Positions 32,680-44,189 of a stretch of DNA of 64,000 bases are shown one piece after another; the first letter of the stretch is position 1; each line of letters begins with the position of its first letter. A model generated the notes under the pieces. It did no database searches, was not told the DNA's origin, and saw only the letters and a list, made by a program, of their open reading frames with translations. This stretch comes from Dermanyssus gallinae (Eukaryota > Arthropoda > Arachnida > Mesostigmata > Dermanyssidae): contig QVRM01001215.1 in assembly GCA_003439945.1 (NCBI GenBank), positions 626,501 to 690,500 on the forward strand. Direction: 5' to 3'. Position numbers and translations under genes: made by a program.

Positions 32680-32990
32680 CGCATTCCTCCCCAAAACAAG
32701 AAACCAGCTACATCAGGTGGTTGAAAAACAGTTTCGTATTATCCTGATCCCACAGGGACTTCTAGGCGTACCTACCTACGCAGAATCAGACAAGCCTCTA
32801 GCCCACGTGCGTCTATTGCAGCAATGAACTACGGGACCCCCAGATTGCACAATGATAGAGTATTTCATTCAGCAAAAGGGGATGTCACAAGTAGATTTAG
32901 TGAGTAGAAGCCCTACACTACATGCCGACCTTTGCAGGTGAGCTTTCTGCGTGGTATGCGTATGTGCAAACCCCATTTTTGAACAAATAG
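32680..32990 (+). pseudogene. R1-like 3' end relic
   Basis: It aligns by eye with the last coding block and 3' UTR of element 1. A stretch near 32795 resembles the 'CVHCGNGL' coding block, and 'tttagtgagtagaagccct' then 'acttttgcaggtgagct'-like words mirror 3535-3600. It is very decayed. Confidence 0.45.
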
Positions 32991-33124
32991 TCTAAAGAGA
33001 TCAAGCAGTATGCCCAGGTATACAACATATTAGACACTATGCTAAAACAATAGAAGCACGCCTAAGAGTTTCAAACCGTAGTACAGTCTAACACTTATCG
33101 TTTACTGCGCCTTTTTTCACTTAC

Positions 33125-33265
33125 GACTTAGTCTCTCCCGAGCCAATTGACTCTGCTGGTTGCCCCGTTCGCTTTTTATCCGCATGCTTTGCAGGATTTG
33201 AAGTCTCGAGTGTTTTCTCCTCTGTAGAATATTCTGTGTCCGAGCCAGATTTCGACTCCGATGGG
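33125..33265 (-). CDS. Distant exon of the repetitive-protein gene
   Basis: Exactly 141 bp, open, phase 2-2, with acceptor TGCATTCAG and a strong donor GTAAGT (33119-33124). The peptide 'PSESKSGSDTEYSTEEKTLE', 'SNPAKHADKKR', 'SIGSGETKS' aligns with exon E ('AEDK', 'AEKETLDSAR', 'SKKRAD', 'SGPGK'). The same length, phase and strand as the array 13 kb away, with clear but weak similarity, suggest an older member of the same exon family and probably the same gene. Confidence 0.6.
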
Positions 33266-33299
33266 CTGAATGCAGAGGATACGTGTTGTATAGAATTTG

Positions 33300-34000
33300 T
33301 CAATTACTTGTAAACCCACAAACTATTGTACCCAACAAAAGCAATAGAACAGTAGGCACTAGTATTATTATGCTAGCTACAGATTTGGTGCAGCCGAAGA
33401 TAAAGCCTAGAGCCAAAAAGCCAAAGAATAAGCCAAAGATAAAGAAAGATGGTAAGATCCACCCCAGCGTGGCTGGATGAATCGTACATGAATACGGACG
33501 CTAGAAACAAGACACTTAGGTATTAGGAAGAAAGGCCAATTTAAGCGAGAGTTTTGTTCTAGCAGTAAAGTCCGTAAATGTAGGGTACTTATAGAGGCAA
33601 CACTGCTTTCGAGAAGTGGCCGCTTACTCTGACGAAGAACCATTTTTACGTGCTGCCGCTGAAGCTTTCGGGGCTGTGGCCTTTTTTTTCCCTGAGGACA
33701 TATTTGATCAATATTCAATATATATTGGCCATGAAAGCAGACTATGCGCAAACGATGTTATATGCGCATTGCTGTCAAGCCTTTAAATATACACAAAAGC
33801 AGCAAGCACGCCTCTTGAATTTCTTGCACCAGTGGTAGCCGCTTCGTTATCATAAAAATACAGTTGTATGATCATTAAGGGTATAATTTTGATTGTTATT
33901 TGTTAAGACCTCCTAAAAACGCCACCATACAATGCGCTGTATACGGCTTCGGTCTAGGCCGATATGGTGTTTCCGACCATAGAGCTGGTACGAACTCCGC
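33300..34000. other. No gene recognised
   Basis: It contains a short Lys/Pro-rich plus-strand frame (about 33380-33480) and low-complexity stretches; nothing identifiable. Confidence 0.4.
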
Positions 34001-34039
34001 TCGATCCAGAAGACCATGGCTATAAGGGTGAGTGGTGGC

Positions 34040-34410
34040 AGGTCTTTGGAGCGCACGCATGACTGGGACCGAACGAAGCATCACAAAAGGGACCACAGAG
34101 TTTATGCTAGGCCTCAAGGTCTGGTGATGGCCTCGGAAGAGAGGCGGAGCGAAGTAGGGGCTGCACTTGATTCCATTGTGATGTTATGGAAAACCCTAGA
34201 TAGCAGGAAAACGATAGTCGGCGCCCTGGCAGAGCAGGTCAACCCAAGGAGTCGAAGGAGGGACCGGGGAGGGCGCATCTAAGTCCTCAGCTAGGTCTCG
34301 ACGCACCGGCTTAGCCGTACAAGCATAGATGAGGAGCACAGAGCGTCAGGGCTCGTGAGGGGGTCGGATGGAATACGGTTTTAGTGGGCTTGTGAGTCCT
34401 ACACCAGATG
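34040..34410 (+). pseudogene. R1-like C-terminus and 3' UTR relic
   Basis: A plus-strand frame reads 'VMASEERRSEVGAALDSIVM' and ends with a basic tail at 34282. About 85 bp later comes 'cggttttagtgggcttgtgagtcc', the counterpart of the 3' UTR word in element 1 ('ttttagtgggttggagcc', ~3538). So it is a 3' fragment of an R1-like element. Confidence 0.45.
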
Positions 34411-34499
34411 CTGATAGCTGCCAGCTACGCGTGTGCACAGGCATTCCCAAAACCTCATTTACCTCAAACTCTCATTTAAGGTATATATACGATTACCGC

Positions 34500-36580
34500 G
34501 GTCTGCTGGCACTCTTAAGCGCCGCTCGAACGATCAACGGTCATAACGTACAACTCGTCGTGTTTGTTTCGTATGGAGATGCTAGTTAATTGACACAAAG
34601 GCTGTGAAGTGGCGCATTTCCAACTTCGGTACCGGCTTTTGCACGCTGATTGTTCGGTTGGAGATGTAAATTATGCTATGGCTGTGGCGTGTCTTGAACC
34701 GATGATCGTAGCACGTCATGCAAGCATAGCTGGCGACAAAAATGATGATGGGATAGGCGGTAGGCTGTGCCGGATTCGGTGCGACCGCCGGCATGGTGAG
34801 TATTGTGCTTGGCTATAGGCGTTGGTGGAAGAGAGAGAGGGCTGCTTGCCTTGGAGCTCCTGGACAGTTCCTGACATTTGCATGGCATGTTTTCGGGAAC
34901 ATGCAAACAGTTGGACGCCTCAAGCCCTTGGATACACATGCAGTCGTTGCCGTAATTTTAGGACGGCGCGGACGAGTCGGTTGACGTGACGAAATTGGTT
35001 GACGCGTTGGTGAAGGTGGAATGAGTCGGCAAACGCAAGCTAGCTTTCGGCTGAAGGTACACATGGCAGGTTTATTTTCGTAGTGTCTTGTCGCTTATGT
35101 CGCCCGATAACGCTCGTTGTGAGACGTTTGTTAGCGAAGCTTGCAAGCACCCTCACCAAAAATGCAACGATGCTTTCGGTAGTTACCCCGAATTAATTAG
35201 TCAATAAACAAAACGCACAATAGTAAGCCAGGGCGGAGAGTTAGAGAGAAATCGTCGACGTAAAAGGAGCTGGGGAGATCAGCAAGAGTCTGTTATCGGT
35301 GTTGTTATATTCACCGGAGATTTCTGGCGATACGCATCTGTCGAGCCTACAGGTCAGCAGTGACAATCGCCGAGGTTCATCGCAGCTAGACTGATATCGT
35401 AGGGTCGTCCTTTCTCTCTTTTGTTAAGGGAGCATGTTCAGACATTGACTACTTGCATCTCAGCAGGAAAAAGCGATCTTATCAAACTAGTTTAATTTGT
35501 GACAGTGAAGAGGAGAGACGTAATCTCGAGACAGATGGATGCCAATAAGCCACTTCGTTCGACAAATTATGATTACGCAAGAAGTTGCCGAATTAGAGAG
35601 GGAGGTCCAGACTCACCCTATCCTGCGACCAAGAGAGCAAAGGTCAACTAACAAGTAAAATCAGAAGAGATTCTGGACATTACTATGGTCTATCTATTGA
35701 CACATGGGACACCGCGGTTTACTGGCACCATAATCATAGCCTACTACCATTGATCAATATATGTACGATTGCATAGTGCGATAGACCTGCAGGTAGGAGC
35801 TCACGGCACATCCAACAGATACAGAACTATGGGATAATACGACATACCACTTTTGATGTCATGCATGTTAGAATAATTCCTGCGGGAGGCCCATACTCAC
35901 AGTGCACAACCAAAACATTTGCACAGATCATGCAAACATGCACAGTACATCTTGTATCGAAGAATTATACATGCAGTACAACGTGGCTCATCAACGGTCC
36001 CTCTTACATGGGACTCACTAAATCTTGGTTACTCTTCATCTTAAGGCCATATTTGCTCCAACAAACGCAGTGTTGAGTCTGCGGTGACCTGCGAATGATA
36101 TGTTAACTCCCCGAGTTTGCCTTCTGGCCTGTTAGACAAAGGGACTCCGATTTCCGGAGGGCCGTTCCAGGTGATGCTTTGTCATCCGATAGTTTGCCAG
36201 TGCTGCTTTGGTCTTTTCATCGAGAGCAGCTTCCGTGCGTGCAATGACCACCAACGCAAAGTTGTCCGCAAATACCTACTCAGCTAACCTTAACTTATAG
36301 TATCCAAATTTGTAAATCGTTTTGACATGAATGTATGCTTGTGCGGTTACGAGTCATAACGTCATGTAGTCAAGGCAATCGTTAATCCAAGAATAAAACA
36401 AACATAAAAGAGTGAGCTTAGATTGGCCTAATGTCATACAACAGAGAGGTTGCTACCAATCTAGAGCCTGCCACACTTAAGTTCATGTGGATTAACTAAA
36501 CGCATTTCTTAAAAAAAATTGGATTAATTTGAGGGGCCAAATTAAACAAATATTGGATTAAAGACAAAATTCAAAAACAC
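34500..36580. other. No gene recognised
   Basis: Frames of up to 83 codons in the 34600-35070 stretch have no known motif. I see no repeats or terminal structures. Confidence 0.4.
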
Positions 36581-36589
36581 AGATATGAT

Positions 36590-36745
36590 TCCTATTGTTG
36601 ATAAGATTTTCTTTGAGCAATGTTTATTGACTACATATGACAAATTATACCGTTCAGGGTCGGCGGCCATGCCGCTGCTGCCACAAGAACTGTTGGGGAA
36701 ACCCTAGATATCTCAGCATGTCCGGCCCTCGGTGCATTGAAGATA
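36590..36745 (-). pseudogene. R1-like RT scrap, copy 3 of 3
   Basis: The reverse complement matches 29137-29300 ('caatgcaccgagg', 'ccccaacagttcttgtggca') with moderate divergence. Inverted relative to copy 1. Confidence 0.45.
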
Positions 36746-36749
36746 TGCC

Positions 36750-37590
36750 TCACGGTGAGTTCCAAGCCCGTAGGGGACGAAAGATGGTCTAGAATTAAAA
36801 ACAACCAGAAATACTAGACATATACTTTATAATCTCTACGACTAATTGAACAGGACCTTCTTGCAGGACCTCCGTTTACTTATGGAGTCTGTTAGATACA
36901 CTGTTTAAAACACGTTTCTATTTGTGATTCTTGACAGTTTGCTGTAACATGAGTTAACATGTTTACTTCAATGTGGTACTTTGCTTGCATTCACCTAGAA
37001 CGCAGCTAAACTTACTTTTGCTATCCGTATTATCAACGTAGATCTAATAAAATCAAACATTTGACGTTTAAAACTACTCCGTAACGTTGATATTAAACTC
37101 ACTGAAAAATAAATAATACGATTCATACGGGTATATATAGGGGGTGCAAATGTTTTCTTTTGTAGTGAGGCCAAAGATGGTTGTATCGAGCTTTTTATAC
37201 TAGTATATATTCGGCAAAGCTGCAACTGTGAGAGTCACAGTCAGCCTATCAAAAAACAAATCATACCTGCTACCAATCATACAAACATTTGGATCAGTTC
37301 ACGGTCGTCGCTCAACATTGCAGAACTAGTTTATTTGGACATAGTAGTTAAGATGAGCATAATGTAAAACAATTCGCAATTAAACGTGAAAGTCAAAATA
37401 TACAAATTGCAAAGTTTCACTGAGAATAATCTTTAATACAACATTTTTTTTCTACCTTGAGCTAACGTTGGCTGCTGTTGAACAGATTCATTTTTTTTTT
37501 CTTTTAAATGCTTCTTTATAAGATGACTGTAGCTCTAGCAATCTTAGGTTTGGTAAAAATATGTCAAAATAAAAAGCTCAATACTACTTT
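36750..37590. other. No gene recognised
   Basis: AT-rich DNA with several homopolymer T runs (near 37443 and 37490). No coding signal. Confidence 0.4.
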
Positions 37591-37594
37591 TTTA

Positions 37595-37675
37595 GTGATT
37601 TCACTCTCACACCAAACAAAGATATTTGGTCCCTTGTTCCAATGGAAAAATTAGTTTCTCACCAATTGCAGAAGG

Positions 37676-37761
<86 letters not shown>

Positions 37762-38150
37762 GAAGTTATACTAGGCAATACTCACAGAGTCAAACGCAAT
37801 AGGTTTGCCGGTCTAACAATTTTAGCTAGTCAAGTATAAATCTATCGATATTGTATAGTGACTGACTCTTGAGACACATGTGATTTCACCTCCACTCCAA
37901 AAGAAGTTAGAGTTTCAATTCTTCCCCATCATATCTACCAACAGAAGATATTTTCGCCCCTTGTTCCATCAGAAGAAATTAGTTTCTCGCCGAGTTGTGG
38001 CACTAATTCTGAAACATCCTGCATATATATAGTAAATACTCAGTTTCACCAGGCAGAAAAACGCGATACGTTTGCATGCTTAATAACTAAGCTAGTCAAG
38101 TATAGATATATCGATAAGTATAATAAGGTGATTGATCCTTGATACACAGA
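37595..38150 (+). repeat. Diverged tandem duplication, ~285-bp period
   Basis: Two head-to-tail copies, about 37595-37880 and 37885-38150. Each carries 'cccttgttcca', 'attagtttctc', a TA run, then 'ctagtcaagtata' and 'tatcgata'. The TA run (37680-37761) is long in the first copy and short in the second. Confidence 0.75.
37680..37761. repeat. (TA)n microsatellite
   Basis: About 80 bp of TA repeat with one phase slip. Confidence 0.95.
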
Positions 38151-38159
38151 AGAAACCAC

Positions 38160-38682
38160 GAAACCTACTCGTACATTTGGCTAGATAAACAATCCAATTA
38201 CTGACTGTGGTTATCTAGATATTGCATGTATTATACTTCTACAAGATAGCTTGGACCTGGTCACCTTGGTCGGAGTCAGATCATCATTATTATTATATTA
38301 TATTTTTTACTATATTGATAAATTCATTCAGTGACACTTAACACCAAGTGCTAAACTCAATGAGTACACGACAAAGAATATGGGTAGATCTCTGCTAATT
38401 TTTCACCAACGTCCATTGCTGCTCCGGAAGGATACCAGACCCATCTCTACGGAGAAAGTAGCCTGCTCTGAAGCCAGGCGGTCATTTGTGGAGTTATAAA
38501 GTCCACCGTGACGATATCGTTTGCGATGAGTTCGCGAGGGTTCATTGCCTGCGTACCAATTATATGAGCTCTGTCGCGCTGGTGCTCATAGAGGTTGCAC
38601 AATAGAAGTTCAAACGGCGAAACCCTTAGGGGTAGTTGGGTCGATGGCCTAAAGAGCAGTCCACGCATAGACTATTTTAGTT

Positions 38683-38716
<34 letters not shown>

Positions 38717-38810
38717 GTATTTTTAATTTCAAACGGGATTTATTTACTGGAACTGCATTTGCAATACTTAAGTTCACGGTAAATAAAAATGGTTACAAAA
38801 TAATCAAACA
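38160..38810. other. No gene recognised
   Basis: A minus-strand 73-codon frame (38447-38668) has no recognisable motif. A TA run lies at 38687-38712. Confidence 0.4.
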
Positions 38811-38814
38811 CCGA

Positions 38815-39060
38815 GACAAATGTCATGTTTGACAATATTTCAAAGAATGATCTGATTAAGCGCCTTACACAATACGTAATCACAATAACTATCTTCACAA
38901 GGATTTCTGAACAGCGTTTGTTACAATGCGGAGCAATATGTGAGGCAACACGAGCTCACATATACGCCCAAATGAAGTTCCTACACTCATGCAGTAACAA
39001 CATAGTACACAACGACAACAGGTAAAAACATAGTAAAGCATTAAAAATGAATTTAAACTG
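38815..39060 (+). pseudogene. Possible RT motif A fragment
   Basis: A plus-strand piece reads 'FDNISKNDLIKRLTQY', like the start of the palm domain in I-type LINEs ('FDNVSH...'). It is too short to classify. Confidence 0.3.
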
Positions 39061-39089
39061 GAAAGGTGATCTCTTATACAAAGTACTAA

Positions 39090-40520
39090 TAATCCGAATT
39101 TAGGATATAACTAATCACCGGCCTGATTTAGACTGTGAAAATAAAACCAGTTTCTTACTTCGAAAAGGTGGTTCGTGTTAGGTATCTAATATTTTTAGGA
39201 ACGCAGATATAAGTTTCGAGCATGCCGCACGCCAGTGAGTGCTGACTAGACTTAAAGGCTTTGCAAAGTTGTTGCGCGCCTAACTGATGTCCGATTTAAG
39301 AAGGAAGTTAATGAAATGCAATTTCCGTGGGTACAATGCATCGCGAAATTTGATATGCTAGCATAAAACCCGGAGCGTGTATATTTTTTCCACCTTACGT
39401 AGGTAATATTGAGTGAATAAATTATAAACCGAATCTCTTCGTCTCCTAGAAAAAATAGTTCTAAGTCATCATTCTGTATTACTTTGGTTCTCCGGAAATT
39501 CCGCCATAGCCACCACCCCAGAGAAGGATACCATAGCATAACACTGGTAAGAACGCGGCTTGTACACCACAAGTAAGCTTTCTGTAGGTACCCCAATAAA
39601 TATAATTCTGCGCGGCGCCGATATACGCGCCGATAGGCGCGAAAAACTATAGGATTAGTTTTATCGGCATTGACAACTAAACCGAAGGAATTAAAGATGC
39701 TAATCGCATTATCAACATAGGAGACTGGTGCAGTTCTACATCCAAAATTTGATTATTAATTCCGAAGAGTAGCGTCGTGATATCAGCTAAAGCTATAGTA
39801 TAACCAAGATGTAGCCCCTGAATTCTTAATTCAGAAGGATAAGAAACATAAAAGGTCCGAGAGCCGAGCCTTAAGGGGTACCGATATCAACCTGCTGCCA
39901 CGGATCCTATTTGACCAGCTCGAACCACTTGTCTCTGTCCTGAGAGATAGGACCTACACCAGGCGACAGCGGGCGCGGAGCAACCGAGCTGAGCGGGCAT
40001 CTATGACGGGAATGAATGGTAAAAACAATTAAAAGCAGCCGACACAACAAGGAAGACCGCAAAACAAAACTTGTTTGTCTATCGAATGTCTGCCATAAGT
40101 GGGTCAGCGCTAGCTTAGTCGACCTACCCCTGTGAAAGCCGATCTGGTTAGGTGATAGGAACTTCATCGACTCTAAGAGTCGACTTAGCCTGAACAACAC
40201 CAGTTGGTGTTGTTCGACTATATCTCAAAGGTCATTGAGACAATGACCTTTGAGATATAGTCAACGACCGATATCGGTCTGTAATTTGCTGCGCGGTTTC
40301 CTTCACCCTTCTTTTTGAATTACGGAAATACCGCCGTATCCTTCAATCGTGTTGACCGCAAATTCTCGGACTCAAGATCGAACGATTTATAATGGATGTT
40401 AGAGGCCCCCCAATCGAACAAGCTGTTAGCTTCAACAATTTAGCAGGCACACACATGACACCCTGGCTCCAGTTGGTCTTAAGACTGGAGAGAACACCAA
40501 GAACCTCGAAAAGCTCCAAG
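39090..40520 (-). pseudogene. LINE relic (RT part), outer element of a nest
   Basis: A minus-strand jockey/CR1-type RT. 'PAKLLKLTACSIGGPLTSI' (~40420) is RT block 0, 'FLSPNQIGFHRGRSTKLAL' (~40140) block 1, 'GSALGPFMFLILLN' (~39870) the equivalent of 'PQGS-LGP', and 'VYKPRSYQCYAMVSFSGV' (~39545) the usual tail block. Many stops. Its endonuclease part seems to be at 41590-42510, beyond a plus-strand insertion. Confidence 0.65.
40216..40262. repeat. Perfect inverted repeat, 22-bp arms
   Basis: Arms 40216-40237 and 40241-40262 are exact reverse complements with a 3-bp spacer. It lies inside the decayed LINE, between RT blocks 0 and 1, so it is probably a local inverted duplication and not an element end. 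Confidence 0.95.
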
Positions 40521-41590
40521 CTCACTCAAAGCTGCTCAACATTCTGCCGCGTTATGGAGTTGGAAGTCGTATTATTAACTGGATTAAGGCCTTCTTCACC
40601 GATAGATCTTTCAGAGTCAGGGTAAATGATTGCCTATCCTCCACTGCTGAAGTGACGTCGGGTTGCCCTCAGGGCACTATATTAGGTCCACTAATGTACT
40701 GTATACTGACTCCTTGAAATATATAGTGCCCCAGCCAGTGCAAACAAAAATATATGCTGACGATGTAAAAATGTATATAGCTGTAGATAATGATAGGAAT
40801 ACCGGACTTCTTCAAAATACACTTGATGCTTTCATAGAGTGGTATAAGGGGCTTGATCTTAAGCTATCTTGTGCCGTTTTACACTTTGGCCACAACAACC
40901 CTGTACACAGATACACGTTGGGCTCGGAGGCGCTAATGGCTAAGACGTCTATTAAAGATTTAGGCATATTGACAAACTGTACTCTTAGCTATACTCCCGA
41001 CGTTTTAGAAATGGCAGCCCTGGCCACACGGAGGCTGAACTGCAGATTTTGTTGTATTGTGTTAAAAAACCATCCCTGTACATAAGGTTGTATAAGCAAT
41101 ATGTTCTGCCGGTACTACTGTATGCCTCGCCGGTGTGGAATCTAGGCTATTTCCGTGACAATAACACGCTTACTAAACTTCACAAGAAATTTGTCAGGCG
41201 TGTTGCGTCTTGCTGCAATATTAATGAGAATGACGTAAAATGTGAAGATATTGCATCCATGTTAGAAAGAATTGACAAATCCACGTTTACTTGGATATGT
41301 AAGCAGCCTGAGAGATCGGCGAAGTTCTTCAATATTGCCACAACAAGGACTCGCGCCGAGCTCAATATCCAGTCAAGAACTGTTGCAAAGAAAACGATTG
41401 TTAGCAGGATGTTTGCATGGCGTCTAGCTTGTGGGTATAACCATACTAAACCTTCCTCGTAAACCGCCGGTTTTGGCAAGGTTGTTTTCTTGTAATGGAG
41501 CAATTATCTGTGGTTGTAATAAAGCCCCCCTGCTAAAGGGTGTGTGAATATATAAACAGAGACGGGAGAGAGTGAAAATAAATTATTATT
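40520..41590 (+). pseudogene. LINE relic inserted in opposite orientation
   Basis: A plus-strand 5'-truncated LINE. 'GVGSRIINWIKAFFTDRSF' (~40560) and 'VTSGCPQGTILGPLMYCI' (~40650), then after a shift 'KIYADDVKMYIA' (~40750), 'LDLKLSCAVLHFGHNN' and, in a further frame, 'YVLPVLLYASPVWN' (~41100). It ends with an AT-rich tail near 41575-41595. This order is typical of CR1/L2-type LINEs. Two frameshifts split the ORF. Confidence 0.75.
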
Positions 41591-42510
41591 TATTTTCTAG
41601 ACCTCATCAAGTAAGACTTCCATATTCCTGTTCTTCCCGACGTGCGCGACAGTAGTATCACCTAACGTGGCAAAGTGGCGGTTTAGCTCATCTGCAATTT
41701 CCACTATAATTGCCAACTAATATCACGGACGGTGAGTCCACTGCGTCGAGTCGCCTGCTACAGAGTCCGTTGAGGAATTTCCAGAGTTTAGAGGAGTCGT
41801 CACGCAAGAATTCGAGACGATATCGATATAAGCTATTCTCGCAGGGCGGAGTGCACTGAGGCAGCAGCAACGATTGTTTAAATAGGCGGTCTTTGTATCC
41901 ACCGAATTTTATCTTGATAAGTGTCTGCGGTACCACTTATTAAACCTGCCACGCAGCCGCCGTAAACCCGGAAAGAAGGATCTGGTCGCGATGAAAAGAA
42001 ACTGGTCCGCCTTACCCGAACTATCTGAGTCAAGAAGGTCTACGAGGTCAAACGACTTTCCGATTTCCGACGATTTTCCGTAAGGCTATTATTTTTGTAT
42101 GTACGAAGCAGGATACTTCTTAAAGCGTCGAATGCAGAATTTAAATTGACTGTATCATAAACCGTTGACCACGAGACGTCTTGTAAGCAGCATAGAAATA
42201 TATTAATGCCTTTGTACGACATCTACGTGGGTTAAGAGCAGATTTGGCCAACGGTTTAGTGGCCGCGGAGCTGTCGGACGGAGTTAGAAAAATCGGGTAA
42301 TGATAAGAGAAGAGCAAAGTTTCAAGGACCACAGGCTGGATGATAGTAAACTTCGAGCAATTTGAAACAGCTTTGTGGTGTATGCATGCACCCGACGCGG
42401 GTCTGGTTGTGCGATCCACTACAAGTGTGACGCCTCTAACGGAAAGGAATGATGAATAATCGCTAGGCTGCGGAACCAAAAGTAGATTTATATTTGCATG
42501 GCCCATAGTA
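41590..42510 (-). pseudogene. LINE relic (endonuclease and linker), outer element of a nest
   Basis: On the minus strand 'GHANINLLLVPQPSDYSSFL' (~42490) looks like the second half of an AP-type endonuclease ('GDFNINLL'). A linker with 'SSKLWKFLNGLCSR' (~41770) and 'IADELNRHFATLGDTT' (~41690) follows, which precedes RT block 0 in CR1/jockey LINEs. Block 0 resumes at ~40500 on the other side of the plus-strand element, so both pieces are one interrupted element. Confidence 0.6.
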
Positions 42511-42514
42511 ATGG

Positions 42515-42895
42515 CAGAGGTAGAGGTACCTTACGGCAATATCTCGTCTAGTGTATTCAGTAGGACGTCCTTGCACGACACATGATTGGAATAAAACCCT
42601 ACAATAAAACAATCAAGACCTGTCCGTTTTTTAAATTCACTTTTATTGCGTTTTATTGAGGGAGGTTGTACGTTTCGGCTAAAATACACATAGCAGATAG
42701 CGTAGGCTAAGAGTATATATATATGTGTGTGTGTGTGCCTTACTGGAATCGATGTATATATCATTCAGTGAGCCAAAAGTGCGTTTAAAAATGTATACTT
42801 AAAAAATGCCGTAGGCTAGTGAATTGTAGATCAAAACAATAAATGGCACATCAGGAGAGTTTCTTCACAGCGATAGCCATCGCCATTGGCCCGCG
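42515..42895. other. No gene recognised
   Basis: AT-rich spacer with a short TA/TG run (42713-42738). Confidence 0.5.
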
Positions 42896-42899
42896 TATA

Positions 42900-44188
42900 C
42901 AGGTAGTTCAATAAGTTCTTAGAATGAAAACCGAGAATTTTCCAAATCATGTTTTTAAATTTTTCTTATTCGATATACTCCCCGAGAAGCTCAATACACT
43001 TTTCCCACCGAGATTTCAGAGCTTTCATACCTCTTGAGTAGAATTCCGCGTCGTTAGACTGAAAATAGGCATTGACAGCAGCCTAACCTCTTCATTGCTG
43101 GAAAAACGCTTTCCATCGAGACTATTCTTCAAATGTCCGAAGAGGAAATAATCAGAGGGGGCCAGGTCTGGAGAATAGGAGGGTTGTTTAATAAGTTCGA
43201 ACCTCAGTTGGGCCAGTTTTGCCGATGCTTGCCGGGACTTGTGTGCAGGAGCATTGCCCTGGTGAAACGGGACAACCTTCTTCTGCAAAGCGGGCCGTTT
43301 CACGATGAGTTCTTGCTAACGGCAGTCCAACAGTCTTGCATAATATTCTCCTGTGATCGTTTTACAGCTCTCAAGGTAGTCGACCAGCATTATTCTACGT
43401 TGGTCTTAAAAAACTGTAGCCATCACCTTTCCGGTCAATGCCGTTGTCCGCACCCTCTTCGGAGGTCCTTCATCAGGTGCACACCATTGGCAAGATGCTT
43501 CTTGGGTCTCGGGAGTGTAGTGATGAACCCGGCTTTCATCGACGGTCATGAATCTGCACCAAAAATCCGACAGATTGTTCGACATCTTGGCCAAATTTTG
43601 CTGTAAAGCCAAAACAGGCGCGTCTTTTTGGCCTTGGTTGACCAAATGCGGCAGCCATTTTGCTCTAAGCTCTTTCATCTTTAAGTTTTCGTGTAGGATA
43701 AAATGCACACTGCCTAAACTAATCCCTAATGCCTCCGCTATTTCCTTAATGTTTATTCGCTTATCTGTGCCAAGAATTTTTCGCACTTTCTCTACGTTTT
43801 CCTCATCAGTTGCCGTTTTTTGGCCTCCTGGACGTAGTTCATCCTCGGTGCTCCTGCGACCTCTTTTTAACACATTAATCCAGTTGGAAACAGTGGCAAA
43901 ACATGGCGCAGAGTCACTGTACGTCTCGTCTAACTCAATTTTTACTTGGGTTGCATTCCAACCTTTGAAATAAAAATGCTTGATAACCACTCGAAACTCT
44001 TTTTTCTCCATTTTTAAAAATCACGCCGATACGTTGCACGGGAAAAGCTATCAAACGAAATTGCAACGGCCAATCACCATAATATATTGAGTGCTAGCAG
44101 TCGAAAAGTTGCAGTTCCTATTAGCGGTGAAAGCGTGCCAAAATTCGAATTCTAAAAAGCTCATTCTAAGAACTTATTGAACTACCTG
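42900..44188 (-). mobile_element. Complete mariner-family transposon, copy 1
   Basis: 1289 bp bounded by perfect 28-bp terminal inverted repeats (42900-42927 and 44161-44188) and flanked by TA on each side (42898-42899, 44189-44190), the target duplication of the Tc1/mariner superfamily. One transposase gene lies on the minus strand. Size and structure are typical of mariner. A second copy starts at 63210. Confidence 0.95.
42964..44011 (-). pseudogene. Mariner transposase, disabled
   Basis: ATG at 44011; about 349 codon positions to the expected stop at 42964, the usual mariner length. The N-terminal helix-turn-helix region is intact ('FYFKGWNATQVKIELDETY', 'IKEIAEALGISLGSVHFILH'). First catalytic Asp in 'TVDESRVHHYTPE' (~43560), third in 'YSPDLAPSDYFLF' (~43150). 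The second, expected in 'HQDNAPAH', is Gly here ('FHQGNAPAH', ~43265). Stops occur at 43406-43408 (after 'VMATVF') and near 43319, and one base is missing near 43083 relative to copy 2. It cannot make active transposase. Confidence 0.9.
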
Positions 44189-44189
44189 T

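Noticed and set aside
43133..43606. 157-codon plus-strand frame across the mariner
   Set aside because: It is antisense to the transposase; the same happens at 63443-63916 in copy 2.
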